This document shows, in pieces, positions 17,765 through 27,258 of a stretch of 64,000 bases of DNA. The stretch is from the NCBI GenBank assembly GCA_049241565.1, contig JBMLQL010000016.1:62001-126000 (forward strand), given 5' to 3'. The DNA comes from DZBG01 sp049241565 (GTDB lineage Bacteria > Bdellovibrionota > Bacteriovoracia > Bacteriovoracales > Bacteriovoracaceae). How positions within the stretch are numbered: the first letter of the stretch is position 1; each line of letters starts with the position of its first letter. The translations under genes and the position numbers were made by a program. The notes below the pieces were generated by a model. It was not told the origin of the DNA and did no database searches. It was given only the letters and a program-made list of their open reading frames with translations.

Positions 17765-19278
17765 ACAAGAGACTCCAATTTAAGCACGAGACGAGATAAA
17801 ACATCATAGACATTTTGACCGCCATAAATTGATTCAAGAGACCCGAGCTCCACTTTCCCGGCCACATAATTTCCAGTGGAAGACAAAGTTGTTTTTAAAA
17901 TAAGAGATGGGTAGTCTTCATCTTTGGCACAGAGGACGATAAGTTCATCTGGTTTTCCTTGAGAAACCCATGACTTTAATTCCTCGTCCTTTACAATTGA
18001 ATGATGAGGGTCATGTACTTTAAGACCTAGAAGTTCAAAATAGTTTTTCACAAAATTAACTCTGGCATTTAGGGCCGCGTAGTCTCCCCAGAAAACGATA
18101 CGAACATCTTTTTTCTGAGAAGGCTTAAGTTTCTCCACTCGAAGACGAAGTTCTTCAAAGAATCTAGCTAATCTGAATGATTCTTGACCTAAAGGAGAAG
18201 AAATACCTAGAACTTCATTTTTATTGGGAAAATCATTAATCCCACTGAGAATAATTTTGCGGTGATTAAACTGCTTCAATCTTTCATCTTGAGTTTTTTT
18301 AAGTGTTTCATCCCAATAAGACTTTTGCTCACCCTGTGAAAGTGAAACTAGCTTTTGCATCTCCTTCCATCCCTCACTGGCATAATAATCGGTGAGACTC
18401 TCTAAATGATAAGATCCTGCAGCTGCATCTTGAACCATCCCAAGCATACTCTCCAAGCTTAAAATATGAGTGGTATTCCGGCTCATCCGACGAGAACGAA
18501 CAAGATGCTCTGAATCTAAGTGAGACGGAGCCTCCATTTCAAACGGAGTCATATAGCCCAAGGTCTGGATAAGATCGGCCCCACCCACAAGACCTGCGGC
18601 CACACTGGCCGTATTACGGAGCATATTATTATAGCGCTCATACAGAGTCCACTCACGTGTATTCACTATCGAAATGAGTGTAAGCTTTGGGTTCATCTTT
18701 AATTCATCAAATATTTTTTGAGCAATTTCTCTGATGGCCCTGATTTTGGCGATAGATTGAAAGAAATGATTATCTACTGAGACCATCATTTGAACATGAT
18801 TGGTGTGAGGATTTTTCTGGGCCCAATAGATAAGGCTGAGAGTAAGTGCCGTGACTTCCTGAAGATGTGTCCCGCCTTGATGAACAAGAGAGAGGGCCTC
18901 AAGAGCGTGAGTTGTTTTTCCAAAATGAACGATCTCAATATCTTTGGAATCAGGATGAGAAAGAATAAGTTTTTCAAGACTTGCTGATTTCTCATTTAAA
19001 AAGAAAACTCTCACCCCATTTTCAAGATCATTTTTAACTGATGCGTCAGTTTGAGAATCCACAGCAAAATAAGTTTGTGAAGATTTTTTCCAGCTTGTTG
19101 AATTGGGAATGACCTGTCCCTGGGCCTTGTCAGTTAAAATTGCAAAAAGACCTTCAAGAGTATTTTTTGATAATTTTTGATCGATATCTGGAATTTTAAG
19201 TTCATTTTGTAGAACTTTTCTCCACTCGTCTTTATTCCCACTAAATTGATCAGGGAAAATCGTTGATAAATGGCCCAC
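17761..19278 (-). CDS. mutA: Methylmalonyl-CoA mutase small subunit
   Basis: This 505-residue protein resembles the mutase barrel but is diverged, and its C-terminal flavodoxin-like domain lacks the DxHxxG cobalt ligand motif, as expected for the non-catalytic beta subunit. SMLGMVQDAAAGSYHLESLTD corresponds to the conserved barrel segment near the CoA channel. The start is GTG at 19278 with AAAGGAGG about eight bases upstream. It is shorter than the usual 600-640 residues, mostly through shorter linker regions. It is first in the operon. Confidence 0.9.
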   Translation of the reverse strand: MGHLSTIFPDQFSGNKDEWRKVLQNELKIPDIDQKLSKNTLEGLFAILTDKAQGQVIPNSTSWKKSSQTYFAVDSQTDASVKNDLENGVRVFFLNEKSASLEKLILSHPDSKDIEIVHFGKTTHALEALSLVHQGGTHLQEVTALTLSLIYWAQKNPHTNHVQMMVSVDNHFFQSIAKIRAIREIAQKIFDELKMNPKLTLISIVNTREWTLYERYNNMLRNTASVAAGLVGGADLIQTLGYMTPFEMEAPSHLDSEHLVRSRRMSRNTTHILSLESMLGMVQDAAAGSYHLESLTDYYASEGWKEMQKLVSLSQGEQKSYWDETLKKTQDERLKQFNHRKIILSGINDFPNKNEVLGISSPLGQESFRLARFFEELRLRVEKLKPSQKKDVRIVFWGDYAALNARVNFVKNYFELLGLKVHDPHHSIVKDEELKSWVSQGKPDELIVLCAKDEDYPSLILKTTLSSTGNYVAGKVELGSLESIYGGQNVYDVLSRLVLKLESLV

Positions 19279-19410
19279 CTGGCCTCCTTTCGGCTAAAAT
19301 CTCTATTAAACCATTCTACCAAAAAAAATATAACCTATCTAAAACTTTATCTTTATTGAGAGTATTGGCCAGTTAGCTTAGAATAGAATCTAGAACGGGA
19401 GTATGAGTCA

Positions 19411-20742
19411 TTGATTCGAATTGCACTACTGATTGAAGGCAATCAACGTATTGAAAGCTTCTATATGCTTAATCTTACGACATGGGTAGGACTGGAAACT
19501 ATTCCTAAAAGACGCTCCGAGTTTGCCATCAAACTGCTTGAAGAAGGCAGTACTAAAATCGAGCTTATTATTTGCCGTAATAAAATCGACAAAGAGGACA
19601 GTGCTCAAATCATTCTCGATTATCTCAAAAGTAAAAATCTCTCTATTCCCGTTATTGTCCTCGGTACTGGGAAAACTCCGGCCGGGGCTTATACTCATAT
19701 TAATAACTCTCTTGATCTTAAAAATGTCATCAAAAATTCTGCGAAGGCCCTCAACATTACCGCTCAAGAAATGGCGGGCAAAATTGTGCCAGATTACTTC
19801 CCTATTCCCATTCAATATTTTACTCACTTAAAGCGCTCTGTTTGTGATGTCTTTGCCATCGATTTTGATGATGATAAAAAGTACATCAAAAGGATTAATA
19901 AGCTCGAAGCCTACGCTCCAGAGTTTATTACTAATATGATTTCTGAAGGCGTGGATTATCTCTATGTAGATAAATTGGATCGTCTTGACTTCGTCAACAA
20001 TGTGACTAACGAGCTTGTGGTGATGATGGAGCAAAATGAACTAGATGAGAATGAGCAAATAAATGCTGCCGAAAAAGGTGTAGAGCTCCTTAGTAATAAG
20101 CTTAAAACCATTGGGATTAATGAGGAGACCATTACTCTTGCTAAAAAAAATATGGAAATTATTCGAGGCAATGTTAAGAGAAATCCTCAGCTCGCAAAAT
20201 TAATTGATAGGCTTCTTAGTAATAAGACTGGCTATCTTTTTAAACACACTCAAGTTCTTACTTTCGTGGCCCTACATATTATTCGCAATATTGACTGGGG
20301 AACAGCTGAACAGGAGGAGAAGATCGCCTTTATTTGTTTTTTTCATGATATCGCCCTTGAGACAGATCAACAGGGAATGATTAATAGCAATCTGGAACTT
20401 AAGAAGGCCAATTTTAATACCAAAGAAAAGACTCTGGTTGAAAAACACGCTCAAATGGCAGCAGAGATGGTTTCTAAATTTCCTCATGCCCCGATGGGTT
20501 CAGATCAAATTATCCGTCAGCATCACGGTCAGCTCAATGGTGTTGGATTTTCTGAGCACTATGGGGCCAATATCTCGCCTCTAGCGATTGTGTTTATTAT
20601 CGCCGAAGAGTTTACTCGTATCATTCTAAAAAGAGAGTTTGGCCCGTTTGATAGACCAGAGATGATTGCTGAACTTCGCCAAGAGTTCACCACGGCCCGT
20701 TTTCAAAAGACCGTGGACTTACTCGAATCAATTACATTTTAA
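19411..20742 (+). CDS. HD-GYP-like domain protein with degenerate GYP motif
   Basis: The 443-residue protein has an N-terminal region of about 110 residues with alternating strands and helices like a receiver domain but without a clear phosphorylatable aspartate. A helical middle and a C-terminal HD domain follow. HD landmarks are His279, His312-Asp313 (FFHDIAL), His346 and His371-His372 followed by GQLNGVGF, equivalent to HHE..DGxGYP. The GYP triplet is replaced by GVGF, so c-di-GMP phosphodiesterase activity is uncertain; a sensor or binding role is possible. The start is a TTG at 19411 with GGGAG nine bases upstream. It stands alone between the mutase operon and a convergent methyltransferase three bases away. 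Confidence 0.68.
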   Translation: MIRIALLIEGNQRIESFYMLNLTTWVGLETIPKRRSEFAIKLLEEGSTKIELIICRNKIDKEDSAQIILDYLKSKNLSIPVIVLGTGKTPAGAYTHINNSLDLKNVIKNSAKALNITAQEMAGKIVPDYFPIPIQYFTHLKRSVCDVFAIDFDDDKKYIKRINKLEAYAPEFITNMISEGVDYLYVDKLDRLDFVNNVTNELVVMMEQNELDENEQINAAEKGVELLSNKLKTIGINEETITLAKKNMEIIRGNVKRNPQLAKLIDRLLSNKTGYLFKHTQVLTFVALHIIRNIDWGTAEQEEKIAFICFFHDIALETDQQGMINSNLELKKANFNTKEKTLVEKHAQMAAEMVSKFPHAPMGSDQIIRQHHGQLNGVGFSEHYGANISPLAIVFIIAEEFTRIILKREFGPFDRPEMIAELRQEFTTARFQKTVDLLESITF

Positions 20743-20745
20743 GAA

Positions 20746-21537
20746 TCAAACAAGAGCTGCAATATAAGAGACCCAGGCGTCGCAGTTTTCTGCTTCCTCC
20801 GTAGGCTCAAAATTCCCATCGCCTCCTCCATCCTCATCTTCTCCTTCCCAATAGGGATAGGCCTTAGAAAATCCGGCCTCAAGAAGAAGATCTCTGAGCT
20901 CTGGCAACGTCCACATACGCCAATTATAAGTAAAAACATTTTTATGCTTTTTACCTTTAGCGTCTTTAAAATGAATAGCAAAGGTACATTCATGTGAAAG
21001 AGGATTAAAGTGTTGGCATTCCCAATAATAAGTTAGACCAGCCATTGGCTTAATATCTGTGATCAAGCGCTGGCTTTCAGGCCCACCAAAAAGATCGAGA
21101 AAGAAAACACCCTGCTTTTTTAAACTCTTTCGAACTGTTTTAAAATAAGTAAGAAGCTGCTTTCTCGATTTGAAAATATAATAAGAAAAATTGAAGGCAC
21201 AAATCACGTCAACTGGAGGGACACCTTTTACATTGAGAACATTTTGCTGAAGATATTGGACACGTGATTTTTGTGTTTTATTCAGCTTAGCGTAATGTCT
21301 CACTTTGCCAATGGCAATAGGCTCAGGATCAAGATCAACACCAAAAGATTCTGCTTCGCTAGAGGACTTTACCCAGGCGCATGACATGGCCCCTGTCCCA
21401 CAGAAATCCTCTCTGAAAGTCAGAGGATTTCGTCCATAAAAGCGCTTGAACTGCGCTCGCATAAACTTAACTTCATTTTCTGCATTCTGAACTGAGCGTT
21501 CGTAATAATCGTATTTCTGTTCTAGTGTCAGTGTCAT
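20746..21537 (-). CDS. Class I SAM-dependent methyltransferase
   Basis: The 263-residue protein has a methyltransferase motif I variant, FREDFCGTGAMSCAW. GVDLDPEPIAIG (motif II acid) and DVICAFNFSYYIF (motif IV-like) follow, then a late YTYNWRMWTLPELRDLLLEAGF segment typical of small-molecule methyltransferases. It ends in an acidic glycine-rich linker (EGEDEDGGGDGNFEP) and a short C-terminal stretch. Substrate unknown. It starts 12 bases after prc and is probably cotranscribed with it. Confidence 0.82.
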   Translation of the reverse strand: MTLTLEQKYDYYERSVQNAENEVKFMRAQFKRFYGRNPLTFREDFCGTGAMSCAWVKSSSEAESFGVDLDPEPIAIGKVRHYAKLNKTQKSRVQYLQQNVLNVKGVPPVDVICAFNFSYYIFKSRKQLLTYFKTVRKSLKKQGVFFLDLFGGPESQRLITDIKPMAGLTYYWECQHFNPLSHECTFAIHFKDAKGKKHKNVFTYNWRMWTLPELRDLLLEAGFSKAYPYWEGEDEDGGGDGNFEPTEEAENCDAWVSYIAALV

Positions 21538-21549
21538 CTCGTCCGAATC

Positions 21550-23712
21550 CTATTTCTTCACAGATTTGATGGCATCTTCAAGAATCATAATAGACTCATC
21601 AATAACAGCATCTTTTCTCATTGTTTTAACATACTCTTCATATTTTTCCTTCGCGGCTTTATCCGAAGGATCACCCATGTCTTTCACCATGAGACTCATG
21701 TTTTCTTCTTCTTTCTTGAAAACATCAGTTTTCTCTTTGATTTCTTGGCGCTGTTTATCAAAATCACTCATCACCAACGATCTTACTGTTTTATTTTTTT
21801 GCTCAGTATACCACTTCATACTGTCTTGAATATGTTTGAACTTCTCGCTCTTCGCTACACGAGTCTGACTCGCTTTTTTAAGAGATTTTAAATCATACTG
21901 ATAGTCATTCCATTTAGTGTATTTCACTGGTTTCACAGCACTCCAAGGCACAGAAAAATCTAAAAACTTCTCTCCTGTTTCAAGGTGAGAGAACTGATCT
22001 GGAAGAATAATATCCGGAGTCACACCTTTATACTGAGTTGAACTTCCATTCACTCGGTAGAACTTTTGAATCGTAATTTTCAGCGCTCCAAGAGGAGAAT
22101 AGGCCTTGGCCATAGGAGAAATATAACCATCAAGATCCACTACCGCTTGAACTGTTCCTTTACCGTGTGAGAACTCTCCTCCTACAATAATGGCGCGTCC
22201 ATAGTCCTGCAGGGCCGCAGCCACAATTTCAGAAGCGGAAGCTGAGAAACGGTTAATAAGAACAACCATTGGTTTTTTAAACTCAATCGCTGAATCTTTG
22301 TCTTCAAGGATTTCAACTGACCCTGTCCCTGCTTTTACCTGAACAATAGGTCCTTTATTAATGAAAAGTCCCGAGATCATACGTGCATCTTCAAGGGCCC
22401 CTCCACCATTATTACGTAGATCAAGAATAAGTCCTTCAATGCCTTCTTTATTCAGCTTCTGAATTTCTTTTCTCGTATCATCAGTACAGTTTCTTCCGTT
22501 GCGATCATTAAAGTCACGATAGAACTTTGGCACATTAATATAACCGATCTTTGTTTTACTAGGCGCAAGTTCAAGAACTGTTCCTTTCACGTAAGACTCT
22601 TCAATCTCAACAACATCGCGAATGATAGGAACAACTTTAATAAGGCCATTTGGTTTTTTTACTGTAAGGCGAACTTCTGTATCTTTTTTACCACGGATCA
22701 GTTTCACAGCGTCACGCAGACTCATGTCCACCACATCCACTGCTTCCTCTTTGCCCTGGCCAACTTTAAGAATGATATCTTCCGCTTCAAGCTCTTTTGT
22801 TTTCCAAGAGGCTGACCCTGGAACAATTCTTTCAACCTTAATATATGATCCATCTTCACGAAGGATTGCTCCAATCCCTTCTAGTTTTCCGGACATATCG
22901 ATATCAAAATCTTCTTTGTCTTCAGGAACAAGATAATTTGTATGTGGATCAAAGACGCGAGTGATGGCGTTGTAGAATTTATCTAACTTATCCGAACGTT
23001 TCTCATTTTTAAGACGTTGAAAAATTTTGGTATAGCTCTTAAGGACTTTTTCACGAGCTTCTTTTTCGATCTCAACATTGTTTAATTTCTTCTCAGGCTT
23101 AGCTTTCTTTTTTCCTTTATCATCTTCGGCCACACCATTTTGCTCATCTTTCAGATCAGCAATACGACCCATAACTTCAAACTTCATCAGCTTTGACCAA
23201 TGAGACTTCAACTCATCAAGATTTTTAGCAAATTTTCGTTTTTTAGAATCCGTTTCAATCGTTTCTTTTTTCTTATAATCAAGGGGCTTACTCAAATATG
23301 TTTTGATATAAGTTTCAATCTCCCCAATTCTTTTTGTCATAATCGTTGCAGTGGCCTCAAGGACTTGAAGATTTCCTGATTCCAGTTCTTCTGCAAACTT
23401 TGTTTTAAATTTATCTAATTCTTTGATATCAGAGACGAGGAAAAATTGTTTCCCATAATCTACTCTTTCGATGAAAAGCTTATAGGCCTGTTCAGAGAAT
23501 TTTTTATCGATTTTTTTATTACTCAAATGCATATTCTCAAGAGCCCCCTTAAGAATATTCCCTAGAACCATCTCTCGTGAGTATTTTGGTTTTGAGATAA
23601 GACTTCCAAGAACACCACTTTGCTCTTCACTCGATTGATTTTGCTCAAATGAGTAAGAAGCAACAGAAACCGTAATGAGCGCAGCTCCAATAACAAGATA
23701 CTTAATTTTCAT
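21550..23712 (-). CDS. prc: Tail-specific (C-terminal processing) protease Prc
   Basis: This is an S41-family periplasmic serine protease of 720 residues. A signal-like hydrophobic N-terminus leads to a long helical region (about 45-245), a PDZ domain (about 265-355) and the S41 core. The Ser-Lys dyad is visible as NRFSASASE (serines 490-494) and HGKGTVQ (Lys518), matching E. coli Prc Ser452 and Lys477. The long C-terminal tail is also typical of the Prc/Tsp type rather than CtpA. It degrades or trims envelope proteins marked at their C-termini. A GGAAAT site precedes the ATG. Confidence 0.93.
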   Translation of the reverse strand: MKIKYLVIGAALITVSVASYSFEQNQSSEEQSGVLGSLISKPKYSREMVLGNILKGALENMHLSNKKIDKKFSEQAYKLFIERVDYGKQFFLVSDIKELDKFKTKFAEELESGNLQVLEATATIMTKRIGEIETYIKTYLSKPLDYKKKETIETDSKKRKFAKNLDELKSHWSKLMKFEVMGRIADLKDEQNGVAEDDKGKKKAKPEKKLNNVEIEKEAREKVLKSYTKIFQRLKNEKRSDKLDKFYNAITRVFDPHTNYLVPEDKEDFDIDMSGKLEGIGAILREDGSYIKVERIVPGSASWKTKELEAEDIILKVGQGKEEAVDVVDMSLRDAVKLIRGKKDTEVRLTVKKPNGLIKVVPIIRDVVEIEESYVKGTVLELAPSKTKIGYINVPKFYRDFNDRNGRNCTDDTRKEIQKLNKEGIEGLILDLRNNGGGALEDARMISGLFINKGPIVQVKAGTGSVEILEDKDSAIEFKKPMVVLINRFSASASEIVAAALQDYGRAIIVGGEFSHGKGTVQAVVDLDGYISPMAKAYSPLGALKITIQKFYRVNGSSTQYKGVTPDIILPDQFSHLETGEKFLDFSVPWSAVKPVKYTKWNDYQYDLKSLKKASQTRVAKSEKFKHIQDSMKWYTEQKNKTVRSLVMSDFDKQRQEIKEKTDVFKKEEENMSLMVKDMGDPSDKAAKEKYEEYVKTMRKDAVIDESIMILEDAIKSVKK

Positions 23713-23818
23713 ATTTCCTCAGTCAAGAAGTGTTCCGTGAAACGACAGATTTCAACTTTTATTATTTTCCCCCGATGAATCGGGCAATTCAAGTAATTTC
23801 AGCTCAAGCTTTAAAGAA

Positions 23819-24244
23819 TCAAAAGGAATGTTTTTTACGAAGTGGGTCTAAGAAAGCCTCAAATAGTTGATGCCTTCGCTCGTCTTCTTTACATATTTTC
23901 TGATACTCACCCTTCATTTTCAAATCCCAGCTCTTTTTACATTTTCCCTCAAAAGCATCGAGCTCATACATGGCCTTAATAAAAATGGCCGCAAATTCAC
24001 GGTCAAGTTGCTGGGCCTCTTTAGCGTCAATTTTCTTTTTTACTTCCTCGCCCTTCTCCCCACTCAAGATAAAGTACTCAAAGTTTGATGACCTTTCGAG
24101 GACAACCACCTCTTCGCTAGGTGTTTCAATAGAAAAAAGGACCAATTGACCACGCAAGTCAGAGTTACTTTCGGCCAGAGGCTGCTCAGAATGCTGAGCA
24201 AAAACGGAGACGGCCATAAAGAGAGCAGCGAGGATTATTTTCAT
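23819..24244 (-). CDS. Small exported protein of unknown function
   Basis: A clear signal peptide (MKIILAALFMAVSVFA) leads to a 125-residue charged mature region with helical character and two cysteines (FEGKCKKSWDLKMKGEYQKIC). The start at ATG 24244 best fits the signal; a GTG at 24259 is also in frame. No ribosome-binding site is obvious. It is divergent from pyrD with under 50 bases between the starts. I do not recognise the family. Confidence 0.6.
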   Translation of the reverse strand: MKIILAALFMAVSVFAQHSEQPLAESNSDLRGQLVLFSIETPSEEVVVLERSSNFEYFILSGEKGEEVKKKIDAKEAQQLDREFAAIFIKAMYELDAFEGKCKKSWDLKMKGEYQKICKEDERRHQLFEAFLDPLRKKHSF

Positions 24245-24290
24245 GAAAATAATTATCACATGAAAGTTTGTGATGAGCTAGAATTTCTCC

Positions 24291-25355
24291 ATGTATTCAA
24301 GAGTCATCAAACCATTTCTATTTTGTCTTCAACCTGAGTCGGCCCATGATCTTACCATGAAGCTGGGACACCTCGCTCCGTGGATGGGAAATCTTCTGGG
24401 ACAAACAAACTCAGACAAGTTTAAGACAAAGGTGGGAGCTCTTGAGTGGTCGGCCCCTTGGGGACTGGCCGCGGGCCTAGATAAAAATGCTGAGGCCATC
24501 GAGTTTCTTTCACAACTCGGCTTCGGCGCCATTGAGTGCGGAACAATCACACTCAATCCTCAGATCGGAAATCCTAAACCTCGCATGTTCAGAATTCCTG
24601 AAGAACAAAGTCTGCGCAATTCCATGGGGTTCCCCTCAAAGGGACTGGATATGGTGAGAGTAGGACTTCATAGTTCTAAAAATCACACTCCGGTAGGGGC
24701 CAATATTGGAAAAAATAAAGAATCGACACCCAGTGAATCTATTATTGAGCTCAAGACCTTAAAAACAACTCTTCAAAAAAATGCAGATTATTTTGTGATT
24801 AATGTTTCTTCACCTAATACTCCTGGCCTTCGTCACCTGCAAGATCGAGGCTATCTGTCAGAACTTTTTAAGCAACTCCACCCTTTTGAAAAAGATCTTT
24901 ATTTAAAAATTGCTCCTGATCTTGAAGAAAAACAACTTCGAGAACTTTATGATGTGGCCCGAGAGTTTAATCTCACAGGACTTATCGCTACAAATACGAC
25001 GACGATGCCTGAAAGAGGGGCCGGAGGAGTGTCAGGTCGTCTTCTCACAGAGAAGGCCCGCAGTATTTACTGCAAACTTCTAGAATGGGATAACGACGAT
25101 TCCTTTGAGATCATTGCAGTGGGTGGATTTAATACTTGGAATGATGTCATTCATCTTTGGAAAAACGGTGGAAAAGCTTTTCAAGTTTATACCAGCTTTG
25201 TTTACCAAGGTCCCTCTCTTCTGAAAGATTTTCAAACTCAGGCCCTTGATTTTTTAAAACGTACTGACCTTCAGGATCTTCAAACTTTTTTCAATCTTAA
25301 AAAGAGTGAAAGACAACAAGTGGTGGCCCTATGGACTCAAAAACACACCTTATAA
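24291..25355 (+). CDS. pyrD: Dihydroorotate dehydrogenase (quinone), class 2
   Basis: PyrD oxidises dihydroorotate to orotate in pyrimidine synthesis, passing electrons to quinone. The 354-residue protein has the N-terminal membrane-association helix region of class 2, WGLAAGLDKNAEAI, ECGTITLNPQIGNPKPRMFR, NSMGFPSKG, the catalytic-serine segment NVSSPNTPGLR and the FMN-binding TNTTT region. The last segments, SGRLLTEKARSIYCKLLEW and AVGGFNTWNDV, bind FMN phosphate. The end overlaps the next gene by 25 bases. Confidence 0.94.
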   Translation: MYSRVIKPFLFCLQPESAHDLTMKLGHLAPWMGNLLGQTNSDKFKTKVGALEWSAPWGLAAGLDKNAEAIEFLSQLGFGAIECGTITLNPQIGNPKPRMFRIPEEQSLRNSMGFPSKGLDMVRVGLHSSKNHTPVGANIGKNKESTPSESIIELKTLKTTLQKNADYFVINVSSPNTPGLRHLQDRGYLSELFKQLHPFEKDLYLKIAPDLEEKQLRELYDVAREFNLTGLIATNTTTMPERGAGGVSGRLLTEKARSIYCKLLEWDNDDSFEIIAVGGFNTWNDVIHLWKNGGKAFQVYTSFVYQGPSLLKDFQTQALDFLKRTDLQDLQTFFNLKKSERQQVVALWTQKHTL

Positions 25356-25792
25356 AAGTTTTAAGAATTTTCCTTCTGACCGCCATTCCACTCTGTGTGG
25401 TGATTTCTCTTTTACTCGGTTTATTTATTGGATTTCGGCCGGGAATTTTTATCGTAGCTCCTCTCATCAGTACACTTTTGGGAATTTTTTTCGGGTTTCA
25501 TTTGACCAGGGATTTAAAGATGGAAACCCTGGAGATTAATCAACAAAACAAAGACTCACGCAAAGGTCTCTCTTGGTATGAAGAAGCCATCCTTGATCAA
25601 CTACGGGCCGAGAGATATAGCGAAATCAAGCGTGTGGGTCCCAAAAGAATTTTCTCTCCTCGAGATTTAGGTAAAGTGATGGGTGGGAATATTGAGCTCG
25701 AAGTAAATACTTACTGGATCACCATCACTGGGCCCAGAGGCTTTGTGCGAATTCTGGCCTCAACTTTAGATATCAAAAAAATATTTCTTTAA
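25331..25792 (+). CDS. Membrane protein with two N-terminal helices, unknown function
   Basis: The 153-residue protein has two hydrophobic segments (about residues 12-32 and 36-55) and a soluble C-terminal part of about 95 residues with a basic helix and a beta-rich end (ELEVNTYWITITGPRGFVRIL). It overlaps pyrD by 25 bases in another frame, with a GTGG-rich site upstream. The high coding density and the stop shared with the convergent rimK-like gene support it being real. No family is recognised. Confidence 0.6.
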   Translation: MDSKTHLIKVLRIFLLTAIPLCVVISLLLGLFIGFRPGIFIVAPLISTLLGIFFGFHLTRDLKMETLEINQQNKDSRKGLSWYEEAILDQLRAERYSEIKRVGPKRIFSPRDLGKVMGGNIELEVNTYWITITGPRGFVRILASTLDIKKIFL

Positions 25793-26685
25793 CCCTGATA
25801 GATTTGCTGAAGGCGCATATTATCTTCAATGTAAGAGATAATCATTCCTGCAATATCAAGACCTGTGGAATTTTCAATTCCTTGAAGTCCTGGCGAAGAA
25901 TTGACTTCAATAACAAGAGGACCATTTTTTGAACGGAGTAAATCTACTCCCGCCACATTAAGGCCTAGGGCCCTAGCTGCCTTAAGCGCCACTTGTCTTT
26001 CCTCGTCCGTCAACTCTACTTTAACAGCTGTTCCCCCTCGGTGAAGATTAGAGCGAAACTCCCCTTCCTTGGCCTTTCTCATCATGCTCGCCACTACTTT
26101 ATCACCAATGACAAACGCACGAATATCACAGCCATTACTTTCTTTAATAAACTGCTGAACCAAAAAGTGAGCTTTCATTTGTCTCAAACCATCAATCACC
26201 GACTCTGCGGCCTTAGATGTTTCGGCCAGAATCACTCCCTTCCCTTGAGTCCCTTCAACTAGCTTAATCACACAGGGAGCTCCACCAACCATCTCAATAA
26301 GTTTTGAAGTCATCTTTGTCGAGTGAGCGTAACTTGTTGTGGGAAGACCAATATCAGAGCGTGAAAGAATTTGTAGTGAACGCAACTTATCACGAGAGCG
26401 AGTAATAGATGTGGATTCATTAAGAGTGTACACACCCATCATTTCAAATTGCCTTAAGATGGCCGTCCCATAAAATGTGATGGATGCTCCAATACGAGGA
26501 ATGATGGCATCAAAATCATTTAAGAGTTCATCTCGAAAATGAACCATTGGCTTTGTCGAAGTGATATTCATATAACAGCGAAGAGGGTCAATCACCTTCA
26601 CCTCATGTCCGTGACTTAAAGCTGCTTTCACCAAACGATGAGTTGAATAGATGCGTGGGTTTCGAGAAAGAATACCAATCTTCAT
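25789..26685 (-). CDS. rimK: RimK-family ATP-grasp glutamate ligase
   Basis: The 298-residue protein matches RimK: an N-terminal MKIGILSRNPRIYSTHRL segment, then NESTSITRSRDKLRSLQIL, the ATP-grasp lysine region PCVIKLVEGTQGKGVIL, and the metal-binding end VIEVNSSPGLQGIE. RimK adds glutamates to the C-terminus of ribosomal protein S6 in E. coli; related enzymes ligate glutamate to other acceptors, so the target is not certain. AAAGGTAA precedes the ATG. It appears monocistronic. Its stop shares four bases with the convergent membrane protein gene. Confidence 0.88.
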   Translation of the reverse strand: MKIGILSRNPRIYSTHRLVKAALSHGHEVKVIDPLRCYMNITSTKPMVHFRDELLNDFDAIIPRIGASITFYGTAILRQFEMMGVYTLNESTSITRSRDKLRSLQILSRSDIGLPTTSYAHSTKMTSKLIEMVGGAPCVIKLVEGTQGKGVILAETSKAAESVIDGLRQMKAHFLVQQFIKESNGCDIRAFVIGDKVVASMMRKAKEGEFRSNLHRGGTAVKVELTDEERQVALKAARALGLNVAGVDLLRSKNGPLVIEVNSSPGLQGIENSTGLDIAGMIISYIEDNMRLQQIYQG

Positions 26686-26790
26686 GAATTACCTTTGAGT
26701 AAGATCATCAAATTTTACTGGTTTTTCTTTGATTGTGGATAGGGGGCAAAAGACAAATTATAATAAAGATTCACAGACTAAATTAATTGG

Positions 26791-27258
26791 TTACTGGTCG
26801 CGCTCTTTCATGAGTTTTAAGATGGCCGCAAGAAAATTCTCCAACCACTCACCATACTGCTCTTCATAATACAAATCACACTCGAGACGAGAAACTAAAC
26901 GAGTGCCACCATGAGATTCAAGATACTGATCAAAATCTCGAGCACAGCCACAGAAATGAGGATAATAAGTATCTCCTAGTCCGATCACTGCAAAGCTCAG
27001 TGAACTCAGATTCACCCCTTCACCAAACTTAAGATAACTTAACCATTCTGAAGCGTTCTCTGGAGCTTCACCATCTCCATAGGTACTGGTGACAATAAGA
27101 AGATACTGAGCGTGCTGAAGCTCTTCTGGCTCCATCTCACTCATATCGATCACTTGATTGAGCAGCCCGCGACTTTCGAGCTGCTCACCAATAGTAAAAG
27201 CGAGGTTTTTGGCATTTCCCGTTTGAGAACCAAACGCGATTTTTAAATCAGTGGACAT
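26791..27258 (-). CDS. Flavodoxin-domain protein (CysJ/MioC type)
   Basis: The 155-residue protein is a single FMN-binding flavodoxin domain: FGSQTGNAKNLA forms the phosphate loop, STYGDGEAPENA and LGDTYYPHFCG form the isoalloxazine loops. It most resembles the FMN domain of sulfite reductase flavoprotein or MioC, but it has no FAD/NADPH module. It shares one base with the upstream metal-binding protein gene, so both are in one transcript. Its partner reductase is not in this window. Confidence 0.85.
   Translation of the reverse strand: MSTDLKIAFGSQTGNAKNLAFTIGEQLESRGLLNQVIDMSEMEPEELQHAQYLLIVTSTYGDGEAPENASEWLSYLKFGEGVNLSSLSFAVIGLGDTYYPHFCGCARDFDQYLESHGGTRLVSRLECDLYYEEQYGEWLENFLAAILKLMKERDQ

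Noticed and set aside
17761..19278. mutA as a broken mutase copy
   Set aside because: The missing cobalamin motif and diverged barrel are normal for the small subunit, which pairs with a complete mutB beside it.
19403..19414. Three-codon leader frame (ATG AGT CAT TGA) overlapping the TTG start at 19411
   Set aside because: The overlap is intriguing but so short that chance is likely; no attenuator structure is visible.
19426..19827. 133-codon reading frame antisense to the HD-GYP-like gene
   Set aside because: It lies wholly within a well-supported gene, has no ribosome site and no recognisable domain; it mirrors the coding pattern of the other strand.
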